Positions 27,261 through 40,169 are shown, counted from the first letter of the stretch. The stretch is DNA of 64,000 nucleotides from Unio delphinus (GCA_029339505.1 JAQISU010000179.1:7663501-7727500), one strand, 5' to 3'. Notes: generated from the sequence alone by a model not told the origin. Numbers and translations: made by a program.

Positions 27261-28580
27261 ACTTTGTATAGCGTATACTCTTTAGAAGCTCTAAGCGCTT
27301 TATGATATCTATAATGATATGACTACAAAGATTGAAGTCCAGAACATATCATATTTCTGTAACATATGATGTTGTATCTATAAGGTACAAAAGAAGTCCA
27401 GAACATATTTTTTTCTAACTTATGATGATGAATCAAGAACTTCAGCTGGACTTTTTATGTTGACTTAGGCGTCTTATCTCACCTACTTGACATTATATGC
27501 CAGATTTCAGAATTCATCTAAAAGTTAGTTTTTTTCTTCAAAACCTCTTTGGTAATAGGAAATGAAAGTTACAGGTTTTGATTGCTAACTCTCCATTGCA
27601 CAAGGACTTTTCAAAAATGTAGACAATAAAAGTATGTCTATTTAAATGTCATTGCTGTTCAATAACACTCCAGTGTTACTGTTTACTTCAAAGTTAGAAA
27701 GTACACATTAGAGGCTTTCTGCGAAAATTAAAGTTTATTAGATGTAATAAATAAAAACGGGAGTGTTTCTGGTGTCGTCTTTATTATTAAGTATTTCTCG
27801 GTTCAGGCAAATATATACTTAGCACATGTACTCAATATTTTACTAGCGGTCGCATGGAGCGTGACTTAATGATCAGGGCGAGTCAAATAAGGAGGAACTT
27901 TCTGGTGGAAAGGTCAATAGTTCGACAAAATATTCTATTACATTCTACCCCAGTATTCTCCATCTTGTTTTGACAAGGGGCATTACTCCACTTGACACCT
28001 CCTTAATGCATTTCATTCGTCACGAATATCCGGCCATACACTTTTGCGCCTTTGGTATTCTCGCTTTTTTTTTTTATTGCACGGTATTTTGAGATAACGC
28101 TTACATTTTATATCCTATCCCATTCATTACTAATCATGCAGCATGTAATTTAACTTGCATTTAAAGATTGGATTCACATTGTAATTCTTTCTTGATAAAT
28201 TATCATCCCCTTTTTGCTTTATGTTTCATTTTCATCAGCTTCTCTGATACACCCTCACGTTTTGACCTAAAACGTTTTTATCACGTCAGCATCCAAATTA
28301 GTCCTTCTCCATATTCAACTCCGTCGACTGGTCTTAATTTCTCCGTTAAATCTGCGCTAATGTACATACCAACATGTTCCTACACCACACTGCATTTTCC
28401 TCCTATCTCATTTTAATTGATTCTCTGCACACATTCTTGATATTATGTCTATACTGTTTTCAGAAGCAAAGGTAAATATAAAATTATTCAAATGGCGTGT
28501 ACATATGATCGGAGTAAAGATAAATCAATATGTATTCGTCTGGTTCAAATGACGGATATTAAGAATTTGCTGTTTAGTTG

Positions 28581-28813
28581 TTTTTATGGGTTTAACGCCT
28601 TTTCTCAGCACACAAGAGGCTATTTATTCATGGCGGCCAACGTAGTTGGCGAAGAAAAAAGCCGGAAACATTCTGGTAAGAACCACTGACCCACGAGGAG
28701 TTCCTGGCAAGCTGTCTGACATACCAACATTGGCCGAGCTCGAAGCTCGAACTTACGCGGGCAATGGTCGGTATATGAGATGTGCTTTTGACCACTCGGC
28801 CACTCGGGGTCAC
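28581..28813 (-). mobile_element. SINE family A copy
   Basis: Minus-strand copy with GGGTTTAACGCC at the tail side and GACCACTCGGCCACTCGGGG at the head. Candidate 10-bp target duplication with one mismatch, TGTTTAGTTG (28571-28580) and TGTTTAATTG (28817-28826). The (AAC) tail has decayed to a T-rich stub. Confidence 0.8.
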
Positions 28814-28887
28814 TGTTGTTTAATTGTATAGTTATTGTATTTGGGAATGGAGGAAATGATACATACATAATATGATTCTCCTCCTGA

Positions 28888-28889
<2 letters not shown>

Positions 28890-28969
<80 letters not shown>
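28890..28969. repeat. (CA)n microsatellite
   Basis: Uninterrupted, about 80 bp. Confidence 0.97.
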
Positions 28970-29251
28970 TGCGTGCGTATAGTTGTGTTACATACACAAC
29001 CTAGATCAGCGAGGAAGAAAAATGCTTTGGTTTAGAATTTCAGGAACATTCGCTTGTCATTTTTATTATCAGGCTTGTCATCCAATCACTCATTCGTCCC
29101 AGTCTTTTCCTGTATTCATTACAGGCTTTACGTGAGTTTTATTTGTTTTCCTTATAACTGTTTTAGTACATGTCAACTTTTCTCTTATTTTACACAACAA
29201 AGTAAAGACATGACTATTCTGGCTGAAGTAATATTGCAACTCAGATCACAT

Positions 29252-29336
<85 letters not shown>
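29252..29336. repeat. (CT)n microsatellite
   Basis: Uninterrupted, about 84 bp. Confidence 0.97.
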
Positions 29337-29340
<4 letters not shown>

Positions 29341-30476
29341 AGAATTCTGTCAGTATCGATGCAAGTGTGTAATTAATTAGTGAATATTTCATATAATTTT
29401 AAATCTCGCTCGAGTATACGCGTGTTAAGAACATTAAGAAAGAATTATAAAATATTTGCGCGTCTTATTCCCCTGTCTTTTGTTCTTCTACTACTTCTGT
29501 CTAATGTTCCTTTCTTTTCATTTTTAGTTTGTCCACTCCGTTCGAACATCCTAATCATATTCAACAGACAGCTTTTCATTGTTGCTTTACTTCTTAATTT
29601 GCATATAAAGTCGATTAAACATTATTTGTGCAAATCATAGCTTCTTCCAACCTGTACATGCGCCCCCACCGCTATCCAGTGTTCTTAGTACTTCCCGTCC
29701 ACAGACTCTCTAGCCCACTGTCTGTTACTCTCCTCTTTATTTCCAAATACTTCGCAATTGGAGATTGAAAGGTTACTTCATTTATCCTGTTTTCCAACTG
29801 ATTCTCTCCTTCTCTGGGAAAGAGCATTTCCATGTCATTATTTTATTAATAATATTGTATTGTATTGTATTTCCCTCACCTTAATCTTTTAAATTTACAT
29901 ATTATTTCTTGATTTGCATTTTATTCGTCGTTTGTTCTTAACTTGTGATCCTTTTACGTAAACATATATGTTTCTAACTCCTTATAAAGAAATATATTTT
30001 GTTGTTCATTTCAGTTTCCGCTCTATAAGTACTATCCACATCTTTATGACATAACCTTTGCAAGTATACACACCCAATTGTCACATCAAATGATCTCAAG
30101 AAACGTTTAATATTGTTTCTACGCTAGCCACAATAATTTCTAGACATATCTTTATGAAAAACTGTAGGGAAAAGAAAAAACGAACCGGTTACCGCTTTTT
30201 GTGCTTTATAAAAATGGGGTGGAATGCTGATTGACAACGACCATCTGTTTTGCGTTTAATCAAAGTTTGTGGAATGTTTACATATTTTGTAAATTGCAAC
30301 TGCCTTCAGTCATTGTGTTTAAAAATGAAGATACGTTTGTTTGGAAAGTTAGATTAAATGGAAAGAATATATGTGTGCAAGTATTTTTTTTGTGCAAAGT
30401 TTTGTCATTTCTAGTAGGTTCAAATAGACTAGAATCATGGCTTTACTTTCCCATTAATACTCCATATCTGATTGTA

Positions 30477-30488
<12 letters not shown>

Positions 30489-30542
<54 letters not shown>
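30489..30542. repeat. (TA)n microsatellite
   Basis: Uninterrupted TA array. Confidence 0.97.
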
Positions 30543-30545
<3 letters not shown>

Positions 30546-30972
30546 AAAAGCATTACTTTCCTGTAGAAGTCTTCTTGAACACCTGTTTGAATACTTAAAG
30601 TAATAAATAGTTCTATCTTCGTTAATTCCGAGTAGTTAAAATATCAAAGAGCATACACAACTGTTTTAATTTTTCTCACTACATTTGGCACCAATGATGG
30701 GAGTGTCCAGTAAAGCTGTCACAACGCCTTTTAACGCTGTCATGATGAGTAATAATAAAGCGATGGAAAAATAATGAGCCTGTAAGCAAAGCTAAAACTG
30801 TTTGAGGGAGGCTATACAGAGATTTTTTCTGACAACAAAATGTCACGGTTAATACGTCAGTATATATAAATGTTAATATCAAGTTCAGTTGTTTGCAATT
30901 AAAATACAACAGTAATAACTTTTAGTACAGACCGTGGCGTTAATAACAATTACGCAGAGTTCTACACATAGC

Positions 30973-31268
30973 TTGGACTGCTCCGGTGGCCTAATGGTTA
31001 GAGAATCCGCCTCAAATAATGGAGGTCGTGGGTTCGATCCCTAGCCGAGTCATAACAAAGACATTTTTTAAATTATGGTACTAACAGCTCCCTAGCTTAG
31101 CTCTCAGCATTAAGAGGTTAGTGTTAGGACTGGTCGGCCTGGTGTCAGGATAATGTGACTGGATGGGGCACCATACTACACGTCTGCGGCTTCACTATAA
31201 ACTGCCACACTGCATACATCGTAGCGATATGACTGAAAAATTGTTAAAGCTACGTTAAAAATCCAAAT

Positions 31269-31298
<30 letters not shown>
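30973..31298 (+). mobile_element. SINE family B copy
   Basis: Head GACTGCTCCGGTGGCCTAAT, box B GGGTTCGATCCCT, full body with a small deletion after GTCTGCGGC, 3' end AGCTACGTTAAAAATCC and a (CA)n tail. Directly followed by a minus-strand family A SINE. Confidence 0.85.
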
Positions 31299-31299
<1 letters not shown>

Positions 31300-31515
31300 T
31301 GTTTGTTTGTGGGCTTTCATGCCATTTTTGGCAGATGATATTCCATTGCTTGCATCCGGTATATTTCGTGGACAAAGAAGCTGCGAATCAACTGACAAGC
31401 TTTCTATCATACCCACGTTGGTCAAGAAGAGACTCGAATTCACGCAGACAGGTAAGATGTTGAGTGAACTGTAAATGTGAGTGCCTTAGACCACTATATC
31501 GTCCGGGTCCTTATA
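31299..31515 (-). mobile_element. degenerate SINE family A copy
   Basis: A minus-strand family A copy with many changes: TTTTGGCAGATGATATTCC replaces the usual tail sequence, while AAGCTTTCTATCATACCCAC, GACTCGAATTCACGCAGACA and TTAGACCACT are kept. It abuts the (CA)n tail of the SINE at 30973 and runs into a 25-bp minisatellite at its head. Confidence 0.7.
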
Positions 31516-31610
31516 CCACTAAATCATCCGGGTCCTTATACCACTATATCATCCGGGTCCTTATACCACTATATCATCCGGGTCCTTATACCACTTTATC
31601 ATCAGGGGCC
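31489..31610. repeat. 25-bp minisatellite derived from SINE head
   Basis: About five units of TTATACCACTATATCATCCG plus GGTCC. The first unit is the 5' head of the adjacent minus-strand family A SINE (TTAGACCACTATATCGTCCG). Confidence 0.88.
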
Positions 31611-31851
31611 TCTCTTCATCTAGGTTCTTGTTACTGACCCAAGCCCATGCCTCCTGGTAATAAGGAAAATCCCCCAGGATTCACATCGATCTCTCCCGTT
31701 TTATTTTGAGGACTTTCACAATTAATCCCTGGGACATCAAAATATTCGCATTTATTTTTCATTATTATTTCTTGGACTACTGAAGATAATTTGGTTTTTA
31801 TGAAGTCTTCGACACATGACCTTTAAAACCTTCACGGCATCTTCACACTGT

Positions 31852-32393
<542 letters not shown>

Positions 32394-33009
32394 TATTTTA
32401 TTTTATCCCAAGGTTTATTAATATGTGCAAAGTATTTTACATTCCTCAAACTCAAGAAATCTCTATGTGATTATACTATATGTCTGTGTCTTTATTAATA
32501 CCTGACTGATCTCTCTCTCTCCGTCTGTCACGGGGGTAATTCGTTATCTAAATGCCATTTCAAAGATCAAATGGTTATTGATATTTAGAATCACGTGATA
32601 CGATATCTTCCCAAGCCATCCGAAGACCAATGTAAACAAATAGATTAATATCGTTTTGATTTATGGATTTTGATATAAACAGAAATTTACAGCCGAGTAA
32701 TAAATGTTCAAGAAAATGAAATTAACAGGGATGTACTGAATTTATATCAGCACAAAGACAAAACGTATTAAATTGTCACTCTTCAAGCTTCTCCGACAGG
32801 TGAGATTTTAACAGTAGGGGATAGATTTTATTACTTGAACCGAGAGATCAATGTAGTGAAATCAATGAGAAGGGACTACTGTTAGCCTCATGCACGTATA
32901 GAAAATCAGCTTAGCAGAGATTGGTTTATGACATACAAAATTTTACAACAATATACTTCCTATTGTTCTACTATTTGATGGAACTTTAGTGACTTTTCTA
33001 TCTTCTTGA

Positions 33010-33118
<109 letters not shown>

Positions 33119-33122
33119 CTAT

Positions 33123-33479
33123 ATCTTTGATATTTATATTATAACCAATATGTATCAATACATGCTTGTACTGATATTTATATGTATGTATTTTATGACC
33201 TCGGTTAGTAACATGGATATTCTTGTCTATGTAGATAAGTACGAAAATAGTCCAAATAATGGAACATTAAGTCAGACAGCCAATCTATTAAGAAATAATA
33301 TATGTTTTTTCTCTTTATTTCTGGTATGTATTTTGGGCTCTCCTTGCAGAGTAACATATCCGCGTATTTCTGTGTACGATCATTATCATATAAAGTAACA
33401 TAAACCAGATTAAACATATATATAAATGTTTCATTTATATTTATATAATAGTGTAGGTAACCCAATCTGATATGCATTT

Positions 33480-33486
<7 letters not shown>
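33123..33486 (-). repeat. large inverted duplication, right arm
   Basis: Inverted partner of 31852-32393, separated from it by a spacer of about 730 bp. On the minus strand it has an open frame of 90 codons (33477-33205). The left arm has the same frame but with a stop (TGA for TGG) and a 2-bp indel. No family is recognised in that frame. Confidence 0.9.
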
Positions 33487-33559
<73 letters not shown>

Positions 33560-33649
33560 GTTCGTACCGTATTTTCACTTACAAGTCTGGTAAAACTGCA
33601 AACGACATAGATCCAAATCTGCTATCGTATAATGGGCAGGCAGATCAGA

Positions 33650-33694
<45 letters not shown>
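33482..33694. repeat. two (TA)n microsatellites
   Basis: Arrays at 33482-33557 and 33651-33694, separated by about 90 bp of unique sequence. The first begins at the outer end of the right arm. Confidence 0.95.
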
Positions 33695-33697
<3 letters not shown>

Positions 33698-34664
33698 TGT
33701 TTGCTCTACTGATTATTCCTTTTAAAAAAAAATCTGCATAGACTCGATTTGCCATTATCTAGCAGGACTGGATCAGGACAGACTACGGCTGGACTCGACC
33801 TATAACCGATCATATACGGTTGTTCTACTCGGATATCTTCCTGAACGGCACTAAACAGCGCCAACCGTCAGTTATTTCATGACTGATATTCTACAGAATG
33901 ACTCTTAAATATTTCTTCTTTCAAATTGCTAGCATCTTTATCTTCATATTATTTGCAAGCAAGCGATAGGTTTTTTTGGTATTTTCTATTATGTTTCTAT
34001 AAACCTTTTATCTTCGAATGAGTTCGTATGAATGTTTTTGGAATGAGTCCAGTTTGCAGTGCCTAAGGGTGCATTGTTGGGTGCATAAAGAAAATTAATC
34101 CTTGAAACCGCTAACATCAAGTACTCGGGTAATAAAACAAATAATCATTTGAAACAGTTATACACAATTCTGCTTCATTCTGTTTAGTTTTAGTATGCAA
34201 ACGCATTTACCTGAATCTTTAAATCGTATTTCTACGTGTCCGATATATAAACCAGATCCAACGAAGGATAGTTCGCTCATACATAGCGATGGAAATGTAG
34301 AGGTTCTTTGAGAATATGTCATTAGAACATAGAAAGAACGCGATAAAGATCACGTATTCATTATTTGTGAACAGTAATCTACTTACACAGAAGTGTCTGC
34401 AAAACCCAAAACTAAAACCCTATAACTGATACCTTTGTCATGTCAAATGTTGACACGGTACAGGGAAATTGCTGATATACTTCATGCAAGTGATGACGTC
34501 GGATATTGTATTTTTCTCCTTTCAAATAGTGCGACCTTTAGGTCATATATAATGCGTTCACAATATATACAACATTTTAAAGATAACATTTTCCACTTCT
34601 CAACCATCCGATGCTAAGTGATCAAGTTGAATCCCTGGTGACACAAAAGGTGAACTTACTATAT

Positions 34665-35503
34665 CTAGTCATGCCACATCAATTAAGGTCAAGGTCAACA
34701 TACATGATCTAGGCATACCATATCAATGGAAAGTCAAGGGCAACTTAATAGCGTCAGGCATACCACATAAGTGGAACGTCAATAGCAACTTACCAACGCC
34801 AGGCATACCACATCAATGGAAGGTCAAGGACAACATACAAGATCATCGCATACCACATCAATGGAAATTCAAGGGCAACTTAATAGTGCCAGGCATACCA
34901 CATCAGTGTAAAGTCAAGGGCAACATACAAGATCTAGGCATACCACATCAATGGAAAGTAAAGGGCAACTTAATAGTGCCAGGCATACCACATCAGTGGA
35001 ACGTCAAGGGCAACATACTAAATCCAGGCATATCACATCAATGGAAGGTCAAGGACAACATACAAGATCATCGCATACCACATCAAAGGAAATTCAAGGG
35101 CAATTTAATAGTGTCAGGCATACCACATCAGTGGAACGTCAAGGGCAACATACAAGATCCAGGCATAACATATCAATTGAAAGTCAAGGGAAACATATCA
35201 TATCCAGGCATACCACATCAATGGAAGGTCAAGGGCAACAAACAAGATCCAGGCATGCCACATCAATGGAAAGTCAAGGACAACATACAAGATCCAGGCA
35301 TACCACATCAGTGGAACGTCAATAACATCATACCAACTGAAGGCATGCCATATCAATGGAAGGTCAAGGGCAACATATCATATACATGCATACCACATCA
35401 ATGGAACATCAAGGGTAACTTACTAGTGCTCGACATGCCACATCCATGGAAAGTTAAAAGCAACATATCAATGCCAGGGATGCCATATCAGTGGAAAGTC
35501 TAA
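34665..35503. repeat. 45-bp minisatellite with long open frame
   Basis: About 18 units such as AGGCATACCACATCAATGGA, AAGTCAAGGG and CAACATACAAGATCC. Two unit types alternate irregularly (CTTAATAGTGCC and CATACAAGATCC). One frame stays open for about 205 codons to a stop at 35503 with a 15-residue period (PGIPHQWKVKGNIQD). Confidence 0.92.
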
Positions 35504-35708
35504 GGCACTGTATAGAAAGGATGGCAATGGTCCATAGTAAAAGTCCACGAATAGAACCCCATTGATTATATCACAGATTTCGCACTTTTAGAGCATCGAA
35601 ACACAAACTAAGCTATCAATAAATCAAAGGTGTCAATTTCAGTTTACTAACATCCCAAAACTTTCATTATATAATAAAACCTTTCAAATTTTTGCGGCTT
35701 TATACTTT

Positions 35709-35715
35709 TCATTTT

Positions 35716-35774
<59 letters not shown>

Positions 35775-35777
35775 TTT
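35709..35777. repeat. (TTTA)n microsatellite forming splice tract
   Basis: About 15 TTTA units running directly into TTTTCAGCAG, the acceptor of the Pro/Met-rich exon. Confidence 0.96.
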
Positions 35778-35781
35778 TCAG

Positions 35782-35968
35782 CAGATAGCAAGAATCTTGT
35801 CAACGGATTTCCGCACAACCCGTTCACAATTGGGCATCTACCGTTTATGCCTCTGAACCATCCGATGTTGATTCCCCCGGTACCCATATCTATGGCCTCC
35901 CATATGGGGCTCCGGTCCGATGGATCTGCGTATATGTCACAGTCCAACTGCGATTCCGTGGTACCAAG
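35782..35968 (+). CDS. dac: dachshund, Pro/Met-rich middle exon
   Basis: After two bases that complete a split codon, the exon reads DSKNLVNGFPHNPFTIGHLP and then a Pro/Met/His-rich stretch containing PFMPLNHPMLIPPVPISMAS. This resembles the NHLLPNGLELPFMMMPHPLIPVSLPPAS block of vertebrate DACH1 (recalled, not aligned by program). It ends SNCDSVVP plus two bases at the donor AAG|GTATAT, so the intron is phase 2. The acceptor is a tandem NAGNAG (TTTTCAGCAG): use of the second AG removes three bases and swaps Ala-Asp for a single Asp. The segment lies in the low-complexity region between the two conserved domains. Both splice sites abut microsatellites: a (TTTA)n tract supplies the pyrimidine-rich stretch and a (TA)n array starts at the donor. 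Confidence 0.86.
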
Positions 35969-35973
35969 GTATA

Positions 35974-36037
<64 letters not shown>

Positions 36038-36944
36038 CAATTAAAGATATTTTTCGTGCAGTTTATTTTTTAAGGTTGTCCATTTCATTCAGAATGTGTG
36101 CTTCTGTCACACTGTGTGCTATCGTAAACAGTGAGACTAAATCACACGCTGATGGACATATTGTATGTCGCCAATACAGGGCGATTAGATCTCACGCTCT
36201 TGAATATTGTACGCGATATAATGTGATACTAGATTTCGTGCCGGTGGTCATACTCTGTGCCATTATGTGTGAGACATTGTATTGGAGTGTTATACTTAAA
36301 AGTGACCAATCTTCAAATGAAGTTAAATCGAAATTCTTTAAAGCAACTCTTCTTGATCATTTTATTTGCATATTACAAATTATTTTGCAAACATTAACGA
36401 AGAAAATATCAACGAGAAGGTTGGACGTATTACTGTAAAACTGTTAAGTCCTAAAAGTTTGAATGAGACAGTGCCTGCACTACTTCAGGTGGTGTTTTGT
36501 CACGTGCTTAGATCTGACAGAAACGCACATTCTCGTGCTTGTCCTAACATCAGTGAAAAAAAAATGAACTCACACTTTACTCAAGACACTGTTGAACTTG
36601 CACGAAATCATATCATAAACTGTATCACTGCAATATGGATCACCTTCTTGAAGTTCTTGATAACATTTATATGGCACTTTAGCAATTTTTGATATTTTTG
36701 CATTGAAATATTTTGAGAGTTATATGAATTAATGTATTTTATTAAATGATATACAGCGATCAAATAAATTCGATTTGGTACAGTTTTAAACCTAATAAAT
36801 AACAACAATTTCTCTCTAAGAGGTGTCCGCATATCTGGTTTCTACTAGAACAGTACAAGGTTATTTAGTTTCTATTCGGAAGGTACAAGGTTATGTGGTT
36901 TCTACTAGTTACAAGGTTTTACACACGCTAATCATTTATTTCAG
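35969..36944 (+). other. dac: dachshund intron, 976 bp
   Basis: Phase 2 intron. The donor runs straight into a (TA)n array. The rest has an open frame from about 36076 of 120 codons with no recognised similarity, judged chance. Confidence 0.75.
35971..36034. repeat. (TA)n microsatellite at splice donor
   Basis: Starts within the donor GTATATATATG of the Pro/Met-rich exon. Confidence 0.96.
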
Positions 36945-37033
36945 TCAATCCGGTGGCGGTACTGACAGGTCAAGTCATACCCCTCATTCTTATCCCAGAG
37001 AAAATACCATTTGGTCGGCCAGCCATGAAGACA
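36945..37033 (+). CDS. dac: dachshund, short Ser/His-rich exon
   Basis: An 89-bp exon lies between the acceptor TTATTTCAG and a strong donor A|GTAAGT. Its first base completes a serine codon with the AG left by the previous exon. It then reads QSGGGTDRSSHTPHSYPREN and TIWSASHED, leaving one base (phase 1). There is no recognised domain. The composition (Ser, His, Gly) suits the variable linker between DD1 and DD2, where vertebrate DACH1 has Ser/Arg-rich sequence. Support comes from both splice consensus sites and from exact phase agreement with neighbours on both sides. The same frame stays open for a while past the donor, so an unspliced or alternative form cannot be excluded. Confidence 0.75.
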
Positions 37034-37129
37034 GTAAGTCATACTTTGAAATTAACCCTATGTACAACATAATGATCAGAAGGCTGCATCCTAATCTCGG
37101 AACGGCAAAGTAAAATAGTTTCCTTAGTT

Positions 37130-38130
37130 ACTAAGAGGATGATTCATAGTCACTAAGGGACGTTTTCATGGTCACGAAACGAAGTGTTAATAAGGGTATG
37201 ATCATATTCACTTATGAGTGTGTTCATTGTTACTAAGGGTGTGTTCATATTCACTTAAGGTGTCTTGATAGTCAGTAAGAGTGTGTTGATAGTCACTAAG
37301 GGTGTGTTGATAGACACTAGTGAGTTTTGATAGTCACTAAGGGTGTGATGATAGACACCAATGAGAGTTTTCATAGTCACTAAGGGTGTGTTGATAGTTA
37401 CTAAGGCTGTGTTGATAGACACCAATGAGAGTTTTCATAGTCACTAACGTTGTGTTGATAGACACTAGTGAGTTTTGATAGTCACTAAGGGTGTGATGAT
37501 AGTCACTAAGGGTGAGTTGAGAGACACTAGGGAGAATTTTCATAGGCACTAAAGGTGTGTTGATAGATACTAATGAGAGTATTCATAGTCACTAAAGGTG
37601 TGTTGGTAGTCACTAATGAAAGTTTTCATAGTCACTAAAGGTGTGTTGGTAGTCACTAATGAAAGTTTTCATAGTCACTAAGGGTGTGTTGATAGATACT
37701 AATGAGAGTTTTCATAGTCATTATGGGTGTGTTGATAGATACTAATGAGAGTTTTCATAGTCATTATGGGTGTGTTGATAGATACTAATGAGAGTTTTCA
37801 TAGTCATTAAGGGTGTGTTGATAGATACTAATGAGAGTTTTCATAGTCATTATGGGTGTGTTGATAGATACTAATGAGAGTTTTCATAGTCATTATGGGT
37901 GTGTTGATAGATACTAATGAGAGTTTTCATAGTCATTATGGGTGTGTTGATAGATACTAATGAGAGTTTTCATAGTCATTATGGGTGTGTTGATAGATAC
38001 TAATGAGAGTTTTCATAGTCATTAAGGGTGTGGATAGACATTAATGAGTTTTCGTAGTCGCTAAAGGAAGTGTTCATATTCACCAAGGTTTTTATTATAG
38101 TCACTAAGGGTAGTGTTGATAGTCACAAAG
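37130..38130. repeat. 43-bp minisatellite in short dachshund intron
   Basis: The right half (about 37680-38030) has nearly identical 43-bp units (GGGTGTGTTGATAGATACTA, ATGAGAGTTTTCATAGTCAT, TAT). The left half is made of shorter, more varied units sharing CATAGTCACTAAGGGTGTG. The homogeneity gradient suggests recent expansion at the right side. Confidence 0.92.
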
Positions 38131-38163
38131 CGGAGATACTTTTACAATTAAGCTTATATATTT

Positions 38164-38248
38164 AAAGTATCCGTTTAGGCAATACGTCATTGAAGTATCC
38201 GTTTAGGCAATATGTCAATGAAGTATCCGTTTAGGCAATACGTCAATG
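38164..38248. repeat. 28-bp tandem repeat, three copies
   Basis: AAGTATCCGTTTAGGCAATA plus CGTCATTG three times, almost unchanged, 170 bp upstream of an exon acceptor. Confidence 0.85.
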
Positions 38249-38419
38249 TCATCCATTTAATTTAATCAGATTACTTTGAATTGTTCAATCTGTTACACTA
38301 CATTCTGAATTTAAGATAAGTTGTGTTTTGACTACTTTCAGTACCGTGTACAAATAAAAAGTATCTGCATTCTAGAATTTCGTTACTTATCCTTTTTATA
38401 AGGTATTTTATATTTTCAG

Positions 38420-38641
38420 ACTTTCCGTTAAGACCTAATGATTATGATCACTTTGTGTCGATACCTTGCCGATACAGTCGATTATCTCAGTGCCCAATTT
38501 ATGTATTCTCTTCAGATAACAAACCATTAAATCTGCACATGATCTCAAATGAGGATGAACAGTCAAGTATATCATCTCCCGAAAGAACAGACAACGAAGA
38601 TAATACTGACGATGACGGTATTGAATATGGCAAAAACGAAG
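38420..38641 (+). CDS. dac: dachshund, Ser/acidic linker exon
   Basis: The exon follows the acceptor ATATTTTCAG and ends at G|GTATGA. Two bases complete an Asn codon, then it reads FPLRPNDYDHFVSIPCRYSR, a stretch with PIYVFSSDNKPLNLHMIS, and an acidic Ser/Asp/Glu/Asn-rich tail (SISSPERTDNEDNTDDDG). It is 222 bp, phase 1 at both ends. No catalogued domain is visible. Its place between the Pro/Met-rich exon and the DD2 exon matches the divergent linker of DACH proteins. The PLNLH motif is loosely like a CtBP-binding PxDLS motif, but that is weak. The coding-like composition, splice sites and phase support it as real coding sequence; the protein similarity is low. Confidence 0.76.
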
Positions 38642-40169
38642 GTATGATAGACTGTAGAGAGCTATAAAAAAAATATTTGACTTTAGTTCTTGTGTGATGA
38701 GTTTGTTTTCTGCATCACATTTGTCAGTAATGTTATTGCTTTTTAAGCATTTTTTATTATTTGAACCCAAGTACAGTTTCTCTCCAACAAGTGAAGAAGG
38801 AGTTTAGATCGATGCAATTTAATTCGTAAAATGTATTAAGTTATTTCAACATATGGTTGAGTCGATCCGCTTTAGTGACATGTTTACTTTCAAATTATTT
38901 CAAATATACTAATACAGACAGAAGAGATTTCCAGATGGTTTCAGTTCATTACGTCTAGTTCATTTGTAATTGGTTTCGGTGAGAAGGCTGGACGCAAGAT
39001 TGTACCTGCATCTGTTGTGGTGCTCTGCTGGTCTGCCTAAGCGATCATATCTACCCAAAACCATATCCTTGCCCTCTGTTCCAAGATCTTGAAAACCGGT
39101 GTCTCCATTTTTCTTGATACACAACTATACACACACGACTACTATCAATGATTGTGCCATAAAAAAGTTTGTTTTCCACATATGATATAGACAAATATCA
39201 GAGGACCAACCTGAGACGCTATAGCGCATGCTCTTCAGAAAACTGCTATATTTCATACCAATTCATTCGATGCACACAATGCAGGGTGCATTGAAGACAA
39301 GCCATAATCTGATTCTACATTTGGTTGGGTAACTAAGTACAAAATGCAAAAGGTGCTAATTGACTTGGACATGCACACATTAAATATTGTATTGTTTCTT
39401 TGTAGCCACAATTATGATATGTATCTGACTAAAGAAGCTACAACTTTTCAAGTCTGACTTTGTTTAGAAGCACGGTATAAACTGGCCCACCATTTGCTAA
39501 TCAGGACCCTAGCCACTTGATTGGCTGCACAAGACGATAATCAAGAGATTTTGGCCAACTACAAGCCACTTTCAGATATAGACATTGATGCTGCTACATC
39601 TGTTCCTTGTGAGATAATAAAGCTGCAAATATAGCTAGTTGTCACAACAGTCTTGGTAAAAACTGTTGGCATAACAGCATCGACTACCCAGGAAGTCGAC
39701 ACTGGTCCATATTTTTCATTTTTACCGACCTAAAACGTCTACATTGGTCGATAATTTTCATGTTCATCTCTAACAATGGTTTCATGTCAACGATTTACTT
39801 AATGTTGCTAGCTTTCTTTATGAACGACTCATAATTTTTACCATGCTTTTCGAACCTTGTGGCGACAATCGCATCGCCTAACTTAGCGCGATATTCGCGG
39901 ACTATTCTACCCTTCCTGAGTATTCAGCTCCTGAAATTAAGAACTTCGAATTCCATTGTTTCTTAAACTCGCGAGCATCTCTCGACACTACAGAACTTCT
40001 TTTGCATGATCCATTGATTGATTTGTAGATAGAAGCCCCAAACGAAGGCATATAACGGTCCGATCGCCTTCGTTCTTTTCATTCTTTCTCCTTTGTGGTC
40101 AGCTGTTTTCTTTTGGGGTTTTAGCGTATATGTTGTGCATATTTAGTTGTAAAGCTTATTTCCTACTAC

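Larger units (their letters stand above)
37034..38419 (+). other. dac: dachshund intron, 1.4 kb, mostly minisatellite
   Basis: Phase 1 intron, A|GTAAGT to ATTTTCAG. About 1 kb of it is the 43-bp tandem array, followed by three copies of a 28-bp repeat. The remaining 170 bp before the acceptor is plain AT-rich sequence. Confidence 0.78.

Noticed and set aside
39000..39700. Denser, less AT-rich stretch considered as a decayed retrotransposon
   Set aside because: No reverse transcriptase, integrase or other motif could be read in any frame.
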